NCBI RefSeq assembly: GCF_026230105.1
Contig: NC_079477.1
Span: 19,969,001 to 20,033,000 of the forward strand
Length of the DNA: 64,000 nt
Source: Diorhabda sublineata
Lineage: Eukaryota > Arthropoda > Insecta > Coleoptera > Chrysomelidae
Direction of reading: 5' to 3'
Shown here: piece by piece, positions 33,480 to 45,347 of the stretch
Position numbering within the stretch: position 1 is the stretch's first letter
Layout of the letters: each line of letters starts with the position of its first letter
Program-made: the position numbers and the translations under genes
The notes under the pieces: generated by a model
What the model was told of the DNA's origin: nothing
Database searches by the model: none
The model's input: the letters and a program-made list of their open reading frames with translations, nothing else

Positions 33480-34350
33480 GAGATAAAGAAAGAAAGAGTA
33501 ACAAATCGTCAAGAAAACCGTTGAAATGCTGAAAAATGTAGGGAAATCAAACAAACACCTAAAATAGCTGTAATGGAGAAATGATGCTACTACTAGTTAA
33601 AAAAAGACACGAAGAATTTGAAAAATTAGAGATCTATAACTCTACTTAATGCAATGTCCAAACTATCATCTCAAATACACAAGTACATTAGTGGACATCT
33701 ATTAACCTTGAAATAATTAATTCAAAACCCAATACCAAATTCCAGTGTATATTATTTTAAACTAATGGTCCAAACTGATTGGATATGCCGGGAAGATTAG
33801 GAGAACTGATGCAAATAACAATAGAAGGGGAAATTGGAACAAGGCGAAAGTATTGAATATTTAAGAGTGATAACACACAGAGAAAAGAGAGACGACTCTA
33901 AAATAAGTGAAAGAATCTCTAGTGCCGCAAAAGTGTAACATAATACACTTTTAAGGTCATTCATAAATAAAAAGAAATCAAGAAAATCCAGAATAACGAT
34001 ATGCAAAACATTACACCGGCCAAAATTAACATATCGAAGTGAACTGTGGGTAATGATAAACAGAACAAACAATAAGCAGAATACAAGCAATTAAGATTAA
34101 GTACTCAAGGAAAGTATAGGGAATAACACGTAAAGACAGAATCAAAAACGAAGCAGTGAGATTAAAATTAATTGATAAATCAATGCTGGTAGAAATCAAC
34201 AAGCTCAAAGAGTTTGGACACGTGGCTAGAATGACAAATGAGAGACCAGTTAAAAGTATATGGTCAACACATTCAAATAACGAACGAAAGTGCAATAGAC
34301 CTAAGAAAACGTAAAATCAAGAGATAGAAGAAAAAATGGAAAAAACGTAT
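33480..34350 (+). pseudogene. LINE ORF2 C-terminal remnant
   Basis: The clearest block is 33850-34060. It reads EYLRVITHREKRDDSKISER, then ISSAAKV, LLRSFINKKKSRKSRITICK and LHRPKLTYRSELWVM. This is the thumb/connection of a LINE reverse transcriptase, with EYLGVI-like and Y-x-x-L-x-R-P-x-L-T-Y-x-S-E-x-W motifs. Farther on, in other frames, is a tail with an RVWTRG-like finger region. The YxDD box is not recoverable. Similar in kind to the copies at 37240 and 43177 but a different lineage, since the residues between motifs do not match. Confidence 0.65.
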
Positions 34351-34914
34351 ACATACAATAACTATGGCAGAAAATAGAGAAATAAGCCAAATTTATTCAT
34401 GAAAAGATAATATTATTTCAGCGTAAGCGTAAGCTTTTCATTCAATTTTTGGTCTTTGCAATATTATTGTTTCTAATAAAAACATAAAATCATGAAGTGT
34501 CAACAATAAGGCATATTTTTCATGTCGACAATGAAAGACGGATTATAAACACCCATGTGTGTGTATCAACAATATCTTTACAAGTAGAATAATTCATTCG
34601 TGTTCAAATATGAGACTATTTCCAATACCACCCTAGAATGTAACATGTAGAGAAAATACGACAAGCACGTATTATCGCTTATACAAATATTTGCTCAATA
34701 CCTTTTTGATTCCAGTATGGAAAGATACAAAGGAAAATAGACCCGGATATATGTTATTAATACGCTTCTGCATTATGATTTTTGTTAATCCTGTGTCTAT
34801 AACAGAAACAGTCCTGTTTTCTAAAACCGGTATCTTAAAGTCATTTTATAGAGATCATTGTTTCTAAGAAACCAAGGCGAAACTAGAATGAAAAAAAAAA
34901 TTTATTGATCTAAA
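34351..34914. other. Nothing recognised
   Basis: AT-rich spacer with no coding or repeat signal beyond a doubled GCGTAA at 34421-34432. Confidence 0.4.
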
Positions 34915-36018
34915 AGCGAAAAGTGAAGGGGCATGCTGGAAGATTCCAGACAATCACGTGTTAGTTGCTCAACTGCCAACATCAATATGCTACGCAGATG
35001 GCAGTATTTTTAAAATTGACAAACATCAGTAACTTAAATTGATTGAAAAGAGGATCGATGGTAACGTCGATAAGCCACCTTCGTGTTTCTTCGTGTTACA
35101 TTTAATGAACGAAGTACCGGTAACCTTCGATGCTTTATCTAAAAAAGTATGATACTTTGATTTAAATCCAATCGTGACGATATTGTATTCGACCGATATT
35201 TTACACAGTTAATCAAAGTTTTTGAGCGTTCACGCCAAGTTACAACCGGGCCCAATCAAATTCGTCCACATAATTTTGTAACTGAACTTAGAAATATATG
35301 CTTAGAAATCATGAGCGATTTATAAGCATCATTCATGTACACGAAATTCTAGGGAATTCTTTATTGAAAACTCTACCGTGCTTTCAAGCACTCACAGGAT
35401 TCGACTGAACACCAGCTTTTTCCGGAAACGTGAAATTCGACCTTTTAAATTTTTAGATCAGAAGAGTATCAGTCAGCCTGTCAAAATATAATAACAGATA
35501 ATAAAGAATTGCTAGATGAGACATTCAAGCTGTTGAAAAGTTGATTTGTGATATTTACGGAGCTCGTGATTTGTGGAACGTCAATGAAGTCCAGTTTCAT
35601 CTGTTTTCAAACATTTATCAGCCAAAAAATCAGATGATAATTTCGAAAAAAATTTCGTATTTTGGATCCAATAAGCCTACCACCATGCAAAGCTGTATCA
35701 GCATTTACTATGAATTCGTTACGTCACAAAGTTTTGGAGAAATACTCATTTACAGCATCCAGCACCTATATCACCTGAAGCTTCAGGCTGAATCAGAAAT
35801 AACGATAAATATGATTTTATTTGGTATGTTGGAGTAGCGATTACCATCATTAGTTGCCGACATTATTTTTAAAGGTAAAAATTAAAAATATAATACTAAT
35901 AAATTACTTTTTATAAAATTTTTTATTATTTTATAGACAATAACTTATTACAAGACGATAACAATAGAAAAGTTGATGATGACAATAAAAATAACAGCAG
36001 TGATAAAAATTTCTGTTA
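34915..36018 (+). pseudogene. Spliced gene remnant of unknown, probably mobile, family
   Basis: Plus-strand pieces: LLKTLPCFQALTGFD (about 35360-35410), then AVEKLICDIYGARDLWNVNE and FHLFSNIYQPKN (35530-35630), then LDPISLPPCKAV, YVTKFWRNTHLQHPAPISPE and RLPSLVADIIF. After a GT...AG intron (35875-35936; GTAAAAATT to TTTTATAG) comes an acidic Asp/Asn-rich last exon and a stop near 36018. The HALTG(C/F)D motif, a LPPCKAV block and an acidic tail are features I recall from uncharacterised multi-copy arthropod proteins. This recall is unverified. Three or four frame breaks are present. Confidence 0.45.
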
Positions 36019-36160
36019 ATTTTCTCTGTTATTTTTTTGTCAACTATTTCTAGATCAAGCAAAATGATAAATTACTTTTCACTTTTAGATCGAACTGGCT
36101 GAAAGTTTCACAGTCGAAGGGCAATCTTATTTTAGACTTTTAGAAACATAAATAATATTA

Positions 36161-37029
36161 CGAGGATATATTGAAAAAATTTTAGCCTACTATAGAACTA
36201 AAAAAAATTTCAATATCAAAATATTTTATTACTCAACATATTCTCCTCTTAATTGGATCCCTGCAACGTCTCTAGAACTCTCAAAAAAAAATGTTTCTTC
36301 TTGCTCGTTGGAAGAAATTTTACGACCTTTTAAATTTTTTTTTTCAGTAGAGGAAAGAGATGATAGACGAACGGAGCCAAATCTGGTGAATAAGTGGAGT
36401 GTGTGCAGGGGCGTTGTCCTGCAAAAACAAAACACCTTTGGATTTTCTCTTTAATTTTTTCCTTTAGAGTGGTCAGTAATGTCGAATAGTAATCTCCAGT
36501 TATTGTTCTACCCTTATCGTAAGAATCAATCTTGATTACTCCATGGCAACCCCAAAAAACTGAAGCAAAAACTTTTCCAGTAGATTTTTGGACACGAAAC
36601 TTCTTGGATCTTGGAGAACCATCGATTGTTGCTTTGTTGATACTGGATCGTAGAAATGTACCCAAATGTACTCAAATCGAACACGATGCTTCTACCCTTG
36701 CACGCTTTTGGTCAACAAACAAACATTTGAGGATCCACTTAGCAGCAATTTTTCTCATGTCCAAAATGACGCGAACTATATGATGAACGGGTTCGTATGA
36801 AATATTCAGTGCTTCAGATATCCGTTTTAGCCCAATTCGACGATTTGTTAAAATCATGTCATGAATATGAACTTCTTTCTTTTAATTTACTGCGTAGCTC
36901 TGGTTTAATTTTTTGACGTCAAACTTCACACTGTCACTTCTAATGAGTTATTGTTCGTTGCTATGGTAACTCAATATTTTGTTTATGCATGAAACTGGTC
37001 TAGGCTAACTAGATATCATTACATCCTCG
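36161..37029 (-). mobile_element. Internally deleted mariner element
   Basis: Terminal repeats: CGAGGATATATTGA at 36161 and the complement of CGAGGATGTAATGA ending at 37029, each flanked by TA. Length is 869 bp against about 1.3 kb for intact mariners, so it is deleted. The minus strand holds the transposase pieces. Confidence 0.8.
36230..36870 (-). pseudogene. mariner transposase remnant
   Basis: Minus strand: ILTNRRIGLKRISEALNIS and VHHIVRVILDMRKIAAKWIL (helix-turn-helix and linker), then a GKVFASVFWGCHGVIKIDSY block, GDYYSTLLTTLKEKI and a YSPDLAP-like motif (about 36390), ending in FFESSRDVAGIQLRGEYVE and a stop. The third catalytic Asp region (SPDLAPFVYHLF) remains, but the regions with the first two catalytic residues are missing or garbled. 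Confidence 0.75.
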
Positions 37030-37228
37030 TATATATAAATTTCAGTTATACTACAATATTTTAATTTTATCTTTCAATGTAAAATTCGAGTCTAGCTCAA
37101 ATTAAACCACAATAAAAGATTCATGGTCATGCATGCAAGAAGAATTGAAAAATTAATTTAACTATAAAGTTAGGATGCGTACTAACGAACGCAAACAATA
37201 TTGACAGCTAGATATCTCGTATGACGTG

Positions 37229-37239
37229 TGAGAGATATT
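37229..37239. repeat. Probable LINE target duplication, right-strand copy 1
   Basis: TGAGAGATATT here and at 40451-40461 brackets the LINE remnant. Confidence 0.6.
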
Positions 37240-37241
37240 CT

Positions 37242-38829
37242 TCATTCCTTCCTGTTCACAGCTTTTTCTCTCCAATTCTGAACATTATTATTTTTTAGGA
37301 ATTCCATTACACGGTCATACCGTCCCTTCCTTGATCGCCCCTTTCTCTTTTTCCCTATTAGTCTTCTTTGCAGTACTAATTTTGGCATCCGTTCTCTATG
37401 TAGTCTCTCAATATGTCCCAACCATCTCACTCTCTGTCCTTTAACAAACGAGCTTATTGTAGCTTCTCCATAAAGTTCCTTTAATTCTTTATTAGTTCTT
37501 CTCCTCAAGGGCTCTTCTGTGTGTACTCCTCCGTAGATTCCTTTTAGTATCTTCCTCTCCCGTCTTTCCAGCATGGCTTCATCTGTCTTTTTTAATATTC
37601 ATGTCTTACATGCATATGTTGCATTTTATATATTCTTATTTTTGTTTTTCTTGACACGTATTTTGACTTAATCAGTGATCTAATACTTCCGAATTTTTGT
37701 GTTTCTTTAGCTATTCTGGCTTTCAGTTCTAATTCTTCTACTCCCTTGTGCTCTATTACTACTCCTAGATACACAAAGTTGGAAACTCTTCTCAAATTTT
37801 TCTCTTGGTGTCTGGTTGTCCCAAAGAACAAGTAATGTTTCTCTCTGATCATATATTTTGTTTTCTCTTGATTTATTTCTGGTCCAAAATTTTTGGCTTC
37901 CTCTTCCAATTTTATTACTGCTTTCTTTAAGTGCTTCTTGGATTTTGCTATCAACGCCACGTCATCTCCGAAAGCTAGACATTGGCATTCGTTATTGAAG
38001 ATTGTCCCATCGCTTTTTAATTTATAATTTTGGATAATTACTTCTAAAACCATATTAAATAATATAGTGGAGAGCGGGTCACCTTGTTGGAGTCCTCTGT
38101 TGACATGAAATTCTTCAGACTTATACCCTTTCCATATCACTTCATTTTATGTTTCATCTAAGGTTAGTCTAACTAATCTGATTATTTTTGCCGGTACGCC
38201 TAATTTGCTTAGTGCTGCGTACATGTTGTTCCTATTTATTCTGTCATTTGCCCGTTAAAAATCTATAAACAAGGAAAAAAGTGGTATCTTGTATTAATAG
38301 AAGGTGGTTTGTAATTGTTTTAAGTAAAAAATCTGGTTCGTTGTTGACCTATTAGCTCTAAAGCCTGCTTGATATTTCCCTAGTATTTTCTCGGCATATT
38401 CTCCTAGTCTGATCTTTATTATTTTCGTTAGCACTATATAATAGGTATATAGCAATGCAATTCCCCTATAGTTTTCGCAAAACATTTTATCACCTTTTTT
38501 GGAATCAGACATATTAGTGCTTTCCACCATTCTTAGGGCATGCTCTCTTCTTCCCATATTATTTGGATTAATTCGTATAACTCTCTCTGCAACTTTTCTC
38601 CTCCGTATTTCAACATTTCAGCTGTAATTTCACTTTCCCCTGGTTTATTGTTGCTTTTTTGTTTTGCTATTATGAGTTTCACTTCTTCACTTGGTACTTT
38701 TACTTTAATGCCGTCTTCCTCTAGATCACTTTGTTCTATTTCCCTTGCTTGATCTGCTCTATTTCCGTTTAGTAATTTCTGAAAGTGCTCTTTCCATTTC
38801 TGCATTACTTCTTGTGGTTCATGCACCAT
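37242..38829 (-). pseudogene. LINE reverse transcriptase and C-terminal tail
   Basis: Open pieces in order: 38829-38533 (EEVKLIIAKQKSNNKPGESE, then ITAEMLKYGGEKL, the N-terminal block), 38557-38294 (ENYRGIALLYTYYIVLTKII and YQAGFRANRSTTNQIF), 38140-37592 (RGLQQGDPLSTILFNMVLE, CLAFGDDVALIAKS, FVYLGVVI) and 37574-37242 (RRERKILKGIYG, VRWLGHIERLHRERMPKL, NNNVQNWREKA). The active-site Y is replaced (FGDD), but both Asp codons are present. Frame breaks and a missing segment near 38150-38290 prevent function. The RTE/jockey-like affinity is inferred from block order. Confidence 0.8.
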
Positions 38830-39299
38830 TATTCATTCTTCTGTTTTAAGGTAGCTGATTATTGTCTTTGCATTTTCCCCGTTTCTTGATAAAAGTATCT
38901 TATCTCTTTCTTCTGAAATTTTTCCTCATTTCGTTTCAATTTTTCTTCGTTATATTGCTGTTCCTACATATTCTTTTCATTTCTCTTCTCGCTTGGTTAT
39001 ACTTTAAGTCGATACTTTCATCCCTATTTGTTAGCTTCAGGTTCCTCAATTTTTAGCTTACTACATTCTTCATCAAACCATTCCTTATTTTCCATTTCTT
39101 TAGTTAGTTTTTTCTTAGATATGTTATGTTTGTCTTTGTTATTGCTTTTTTTATTTTGTTCCATTTATTTTCGATTTGTAAATCTTGTTCTTGTTGATCG
39201 AGTTCTTTGCTTATTTCCTTTTGGTATCGGCTTTGTATTTTTAAGCTATTAAGACTTTCTACATCATTGAAATTGAAATTTTTTCTTTATATTTACATT

Positions 39300-39990
39300 A
39301 TCTACTTACTCTTTTTTATGAGTGTTTTTGCATTTGACTTTTACTAAAAAATGATCTAAGTCACATTCAGTTCACCTCATAATTCGAACATTTAAGATCA
39401 TGTTCTTATGCCTTCAATTAAAACTTGGTCTATTTGGTTTACTGTTTTTCCATCCGGAGATACCCATGTGCCTATATATTGTATAATTCTTCAATTGTCA
39501 AAAAGTAAATATTTTCTTTTCCTATCTTTGCATTTCCGTCTCCTATGACTATTTTGATATCATGTTTAGGTGAATTTGAATTTTCATATTCGTAGCCCAG
39601 CTGTTCATAAAACTCATCCTTTACCTTTTCTTCTTTTTCTTCAGAAGGAGCAGTATATTAATAATGCTTATATTTCTGTTCTTTCCTTTGAGTCTCAGGG
39701 TGCAGAGTCTTTCAGAAATCGGTTTAAATGCTAATATATATTTTTTCCATTAGTTATTTAGAATAAAGCATATCCCCAACATTCTGTCTCTACCTTCACT
39801 TTTACAAAAAACTACATCCTCCATTTCTGATATTTCCGATCCTAATTGTTTCGTTTCCTGCAAAGCTATAATATCTACATTATATTGTTTTATTTCTTTC
39901 ATCAGTATCTTTTATCGTCCTTCATAAAAAATGTCTCTTAGATTCCATGTGACTATATTAAACATGTCTTTGGCTTTTGTTTTGCTTTTT
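39300..39990 (-). pseudogene. LINE endonuclease, decayed
   Basis: Minus strand near 39965-39830 reads VTWNLRDIFYEGR, then KILMKEIKQYNVDIIALQET and QLGSEISEMEDVVFC, the first and second strands of an apurinic-type endonuclease with the catalytic Glu in LQET. The later GDxN and SDH motifs are scattered over broken frames to about 39300. Confidence 0.65.
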
Positions 39991-40461
39991 ATTTTGGAGT
40001 TTTTATTTCTTTTTTCCTTGTTACTGACAAAATTTGTATTATATTCGTTGTTTCTTGCCTTTTCCGTTTTCGTCGTCATCTTCCATATTCGCCATCTGGC
40101 CTTTCATCTCTTGCATTAGTTATTAATTATTAAGTCTAGCTTATCCTCTCTATTATTTCTTTGTTTACTTGGCGATCTGCCCAGCTTACTTCTTTTTTCA
40201 AACGGATTTTCACCCTCCTCTTCTCTTGATTTTTCGAACGACTCGTCTGTGGAATATCCATCCATTTCTTTCAAAATTTTTTTTATCAATTTTTTTTATT
40301 TTTTTTTATTTATTAAGAGGTTTTCGTGAAAGAAAAACAACTCAGTTTAACATTTCGGAAGCCATTTTTCTATCGGTTATCCTTTCTTTATATCTCTTCT
40401 GTTTATCACACTCTGGCAACAATGTAATGTCAGTGGTACTCCTGCGCTTATGAGAGATATT

Positions 40462-40792
40462 GTAAAACATACATGTTTCATTGATAAAATAGTATTCAAT
40501 AAGTTCTGACTATAATTTTACAAGTTATAAAACATGTAACAATAATTATAATGAATAGGACCTGACTCTTATCTCGGTCTAGGCTTGATATCGCAGACTA
40601 ATTATTTTAGCTATTTTTTAAATGTATGACTTTATTTTTATTGTTTACCATAAATATTCAGACTTTCCTTTGTTTTTTCACTTGATTTTAATTTCAAAAT
40701 CTCTTATTCACTTTGATTTTTCACTGCACCAAGCTTATCTATTCTTAGAATTAGAAGAGCGGTTTCTTATTGGGAACGTGACAACTAAATAG
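40462..40792. other. Nothing recognised
   Basis: AT-rich spacer between the LINE and the inverted-repeat arm. Confidence 0.4.
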
Positions 40793-40840
40793 CAAAGTGG
40801 ACTAACTTTAATATATTTTCCGAGCTTTCGAATACTTATG
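40793..40840. repeat. Outer inverted-repeat arm, left
   Basis: CAAAGTGGACTAACTTTAAT then ATATTTTCCGAGCTTTCGAA and TACTTATG pairs with the complement of 47488-47534 with about four mismatches. It bounds the nested region. Confidence 0.75.
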
Positions 40841-41080
40841 TATTCATCCTCTGGGACTGATATTATGGTCAAATCCAATATAGGAAATATGTATAACAAT
40901 AATAAAATTTTACTTACAATAATTAATTGAGATTTTCGGTGGTTTTGGATAGTATTAATGTTTGTATAAATTTTCTCTCATAGGATTCAAAATTCAATAT
41001 TCAAATTTACGTTGATAGAAATATTGATCAATTGAAATATTGATTCTGGTTACTATAGGAATTTTTATTAACTATCAATT

Positions 41081-41088
41081 GGTTAGAT
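41081..41088. repeat. hAT target duplication GGTTAGAT, left copy
   Basis: Recurs at 46040-46047 immediately after the right terminus. Confidence 0.88.
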
Positions 41089-41834
41089 CATAGGTGGGGA
41101 ACCTGCGGCCTCCAGGCCGCATGTGGCCTCCGCGAGGTTCTTATGCAGCCCTTTGCCACCTAGTACAAAATGGTAGAGTGTTTTTTCTTTTTTCTTATAC
41201 TTTTCTTTTTTCATTTAGAAGGAATATTGTGAATTAAAAAATTGTAGAATTGTCAGGTAATTGAAAATTATTTCAGAATTCCAGAAATCAATTATGCCTT
41301 TTTCAAAGTATTGCCGAAATGTTAGTTTTATATCCAAATAAATAATTTTACACTTTACTGAAAATTCCACATTGTTTATGTAATTTACATATCTAAAAGA
41401 AACGAATAATGTTCTATGTAATATTTATTTGAAAATAAAGTAAAATTACAAAATATCATTTACAAAATTTGTCATACAGAGCAGCCATATGCTAGCAGAC
41501 GATATATTTACATCAATATTGATTGGTTGCATCATCGATTACACAGAGCCATTCATTAGTCAGCTGATTGTCTTTGCAAACAAAATTTAAAGTAGCGCTA
41601 GCAGCGCCAACTACCTTGTCTAAGTAGTGAACAAAACTCGGTTTCAGATCTCCCATTTGAGTGTCACACCTTGCTTTGGCTTCTCTGACTCGCATCTCTC
41701 AACGCTTCCCTATTGCGATCTTCAGCAAACTGTAGTTAACAGTGCGTGCTTATATCAGTTCACGGTTTTATTGTATTTCTAGAAAGTATACACTTTGTTA
41801 AAGATATTATTTGATATTCGTGTCTTTATCCATC

Positions 41835-43071
41835 ATGTCAAATAGCAAGAGAAGAAAATTATGTGATAAAAACAGAACATTTCATGTAGAATAGGAGGAG
41901 GAGGAGATTTTTTCTTTACTGCTGAGAAAGATAAAATAATGGGTTTGTTGTGCAATACAGTTTTGAGTACTTTAAAAAAAGCGAATGCAAATAAACACTA
42001 CTTGACTCGTAAAGAACATAAATATTTCGCTTTAGAAGGTAAACACGAAAAGCTGCTTTTCAAAAGTTGAAAAATGAGAAGCATCATCAGGAGGCATCTT
42101 TTAGTGCCTTTGTAAATCAAAATTCTGCTGCAGTTACTGTTACGTATAAAATAGCACATATACTTGGAAAAAGGGGTAAACAATTTAGTGACATTGTTGA
42201 AGCAGTGAGTATGCTAGATCCAAGAAATGTCGACAAATACAAACAATTACTTCTTTCCAGAAGAACTGTAACAGATCGACAGCACGAATTAGCGCAAAAT
42301 GTAATAGAGCAACTTATACAATTATACAAAATGGGGATGTTTATATTTCAATTGCTTCAGATGAAAACACTGATAAAACAGATTCGGCACAAGTTTTATA
42401 TTTTATTCGTGCCATAACTAAAGATTTTCAATGTTAAGAAGAACTACTTGTGTTGGGTACACTAACTGGAAGAACTCGCGGAGCCGATATTTTCGAAAAC
42501 TTCAAAGAAGTATGTAATAAATCACAATTGAATGTCAGTAATTTGGTCAGTGTCTGCACCGATGGCACACCTTCCATGAGAGGCAAAAAAGAAGTATTCG
42601 TTGCTTTGTTAAAAAAGGAAAACTTAAACTTGAAAGAATTGATATCATTTCACTGCATTTTGCATCAGCAAAATCTACCTTGCATCTACAAAATCTAAAT
42701 TTTGCAAGACACTCTGGATAGAACCATTGCCATTGTCAACTATATTCCCGTAAATGCAATGCGTCAACGTGAATTTCGGCAGATGCTCTCTTTAAATGAG
42801 GAAACGTATAGTGTTGACCTACCATACTTCTGCAAGGTTTGCTGGCTTTCAATAGGTCAAGTTTTTTCTTTTCGACGACAAATTTTAAACTTTTATCAAG
42901 AACAAGGAAAACAGTGTGATCTATCAGATGAAGTATTTCTCAGAAACCTTGCATTTTGTCTGATATGATGACAAAATAAAACAATTTAAATATTTGCCTG
43001 CAAGGTGAAACGAGTTATATTTATGAAATGTGGCAAAAGATCCAAGCGTTTAGAAAAAATTTATCATTTTT
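41835..43071 (+). pseudogene. hAT transposase, N-terminal and middle part
   Basis: Starts near MSNSKRRKLCDKNRTFH (about 41835). Later pieces: DENTDKTDSAQVLYFIRAIT (about 42361-42420; core Asp region), LLVLGTLTGRTRGADIFENF (42445-42500), SNLVSVCTDGTPSMRGKKEV (second acidic residue, 42538-42596), ISFHCILHQQNLPC and a TDLPYFCKVCWLSIGQVF-like block, in which a W-L-S-x-G motif stands before the last acidic residue. Several stops and shifts are present (near 41895, 42435, 42700, 42968). It continues after the LINE at 45453. Confidence 0.8.
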
Positions 43072-43176
43072 AAAAACATTGTTATGTCGATCGGAAATAT
43101 CTGCACAACACTTCCCGGAGCTAGCTAAAATGTTAAATGAGCAGAACTGTGAAAATAAAGAGTATACTAATAGATT
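43072..43176. repeat. 105-bp LINE target duplication, copy 1
   Basis: Identical over all 105 bases to 45348-45452. Both copies encode the same hAT transposase segment (CRSEISAQHFPELAKML). Confidence 0.95.
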
Positions 43177-44062
43177 AAGCGTGTATGCTCCTGATACGAG
43201 CAAAAGTGAAGAAGAAACAGACTCATTCTATGATGAACTGCAGATCACCATGGATAAGATACCGAAGCAAGACGAAATTATGATACTTGGGGATTTTAAT
43301 GGAAGGATTGGTAACGAGGTTATTAGTGGAATTAAGAATCGGTTCAACGAAGAAACACTCAACAGCAATGGAGAACAACTCATACAATTCTGTGCAAATA
43401 ATGAACTACGCGTTAACAACACGTTTTATCCCCATAAACAACAGCACAAGTATACGTTCGAGAACACAAGAGGACATAAATCGATTATAGACTACATTAT
43501 TACAAACAGAAATATTCATCCCTCAAAAATATTAGATGTCAGAACATTAACCTCAGTAAACACAGGGACTAACCACCATATGGTGCTAGCCATAATGCGG
43601 AACTGCGTACAAAGGAAAACCCAGAACAAACCGAAAGTGACAGAAAAGCTGAACATAGAAAGCCTTAGCGATGATACCACAAAATACCTCTACCAGCAAA
43701 GACTAAGGAAGACAATAGATGAAAACAAGATCTTGAAAGATGATACCGTAAAACTAGCATGGAAAAGATTAAGTACTAATATAAGGACAGCTGCAGAAGA
43801 GGCATTAGGCAAACGAAAGGTGACCCTAAACGGAAAGCCCAACACGAAACCATGGTTCACACACGAAATCAAATCACTTGCGGAAGAAAAAAGGAAAGCA
43901 TATCTTCAATATAGAAGTCAAACAATTACATATGCTGATTACAAAGTCGTGAGGAATAGGACAAATATGGAAATACAAACGATTAAGAGACAATTCTGGG
44001 AGAAATACTCATCAGACATGGAAAACAACTTATATGGGGGACAAAAAAGATCTGGAATATGA
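43177..44062 (+). pseudogene. LINE endonuclease domain and linker
   Basis: The frame is open from the preceding hAT sequence through the junction to 44062, making a chance fusion of 344 codons. From SVYAPDTSKSEEETDSFYDE on it is LINE: MILGDFNGRIGNE, FCANNELRVNNTFYPHK, THHMVLAIM-like NHHMVLAIMRN (late endonuclease motif), then a linker rich in Lys/Glu. The first part of the endonuclease, including the catalytic Glu, is missing because of 5' truncation. Confidence 0.8.
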
Positions 44063-44219
44063 TAAGGAACATCAAAAGACCAATCAATGAATACATCCAC
44101 ACGAAAACAATAACGTTAAAAGAATGGGAAAGGTATTTCCATACGGTGACATAATAACAAGCCAATCCACAGAACAGAAACAAGAAAATATATCTGAGGA
44201 AGGAGAAGACATCCAACAA

Positions 44220-45303
44220 CAATTAATATCCAAAAGATAAAATTGAAGCAACAATGCGCAAGATGAAAAATAGGAAATCACCAGGGCTGGATAACATTAA
44301 TAACGAGCTTCTTAAATATGGTGGCAATGAATTAATAGACCAAATGCATGTCATGTTCAACAAGATATACGACCAGAGGAATGGAAAGTAAGCATAACGA
44401 TCCCCGTCTTTAAAAAAGGGGAAAAGAAAGAAGAAAATTATTGCAGAAGAAATCTCAAGTAGCGGCATGAGCGAAGAACAACAGGGATTTAGAAAAAATA
44501 AATCAACCATAGACGCTATATTCATCTTATGACAGATTGCCGAAAAGGCCATAGAGTACAATAAAACCGCGTTTATGTGCTTCATAGACTTAACAAAAGC
44601 ATTTGACAGAGTGAGATTACATGACGTTATTGAGCTACTAAAAAAACGAGGCGTAAACCAAAGGACAATAGACATCATTCGGGACATGAACAACGGAAAT
44701 AGCACATATGTAAGAGTAAACAACGAACTCTCCAGTAAAATGCCAGTATCAACAGGGATCAGACAAGGAGATAGTCTCAGCCCAATACTCTTCAACATTA
44801 TAATGGACGAAATCATAAAAGAAGTCAAAACGGCAGGCAGAGGATACAGAATGGGAAAACATGAGTTTAAGATAGTTTGCTACGCTGATGACGCGGTTGT
44901 GATATCTGAAGATGAGGATAATCTGCAAAAACTGCTACCCAGATTTGAAGCAGTTGCAGGAGAATTCAATATGATTATATCGAAACAAAAGACACAATCC
45001 TTGACAATAGCAAGAGAACCAAGAAGATGCAAACTGGCAATTTATAATAAAAGTGTAGAACAGGTTATGTCTTTTAAATATTTAGGGGTTAACATCACGA
45101 GCAATAGGAACTTGAAACAAGAAGTCAAAACGAAAACAACAGCAGCATCTAGGATATCAGGATTCCTTCGAACCGTGATATGGAGGAATAAATTTTTAAG
45201 TATCGAAAGCAAAACACGGATACAAGTAGACCGCCTGGAAGACCACCAAAGCGCTGGTATGAGAGCTGGTCCTCGCAGTCACAACTTAGGCTGCCTCTTT
45301 GAA
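44220..45303 (+). pseudogene. LINE reverse transcriptase
   Basis: A broken start at 44225-44560 (KMKNRKSPGLDNINNELLKY, then a gap and GFRKNKSTIDAIF) leads into an open frame 44575-45483: FIDLTKAFDRVRLHD (first catalytic Asp), GIRQGDSLSPILFNIIMDEI, CYADDAVVISEDEDNLQKLL (the YADD active site intact) and SFKYLGVNITSNRN. After 45225 about 90 codons seem deleted, and the tail continues in another frame as GRPPKRWYESWSSQSQ. The RT core is the best preserved of the window. Confidence 0.85.
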
Positions 45304-45328
45304 AACACAAGACACAGTCTTAAAATAA

Positions 45329-45347
45329 GGAGAAGAAGAAGAAGAAG
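45329..45347 (+). repeat. (GAA)n tail of the LINE
   Basis: AGGAGAAGAAGAAGAAGAAG, the 3' tail by which this lineage primes on its target. Confidence 0.85.

Larger units (their letters stand above)
37240..40450 (-). mobile_element. Degraded near full-length LINE
   Basis: On the minus strand: an N-terminal endonuclease (about 39990-39300), a linker, reverse transcriptase (38829-37592) and a C-terminal tail (37574-37242). Ends are set by 11-bp direct repeats. Several frames are broken, and the plus strand shows long T-rich shadow frames opposite. Confidence 0.75.
43177..45347 (+). mobile_element. Young 5'-truncated LINE with (GAA)n tail
   Basis: 2171 bp inserted in hAT transposon 2 between identical 105-bp repeats. 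Starts within the endonuclease, carries most of ORF2 and ends in (GAA)n at 45329-45347. The perfect long duplication implies a recent insertion. The coding sequence is nonetheless broken (frameshifts at 44060-44575 and a deletion near 45225), so the copied RNA, or a later rearrangement, was already defective. Confidence 0.9.

Noticed and set aside
38540..40453. Series of hydrophobic plus-strand frames suggestive of membrane proteins
   Set aside because: They are antisense to a Lys/Glu-rich LINE protein, which always gives Phe/Leu/Ser-rich shadows.
43028..44062. 344-codon open frame read as a novel fusion protein
   Set aside because: It is a chance in-frame read-through from hAT transposase into a 5'-truncated LINE endonuclease across the insertion junction.
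44223..44828. 201-codon minus-strand open frame
   Set aside because: It lies antisense to the LINE reverse transcriptase, whose motifs are clear on the plus strand; the peptide has no recognisable motif.
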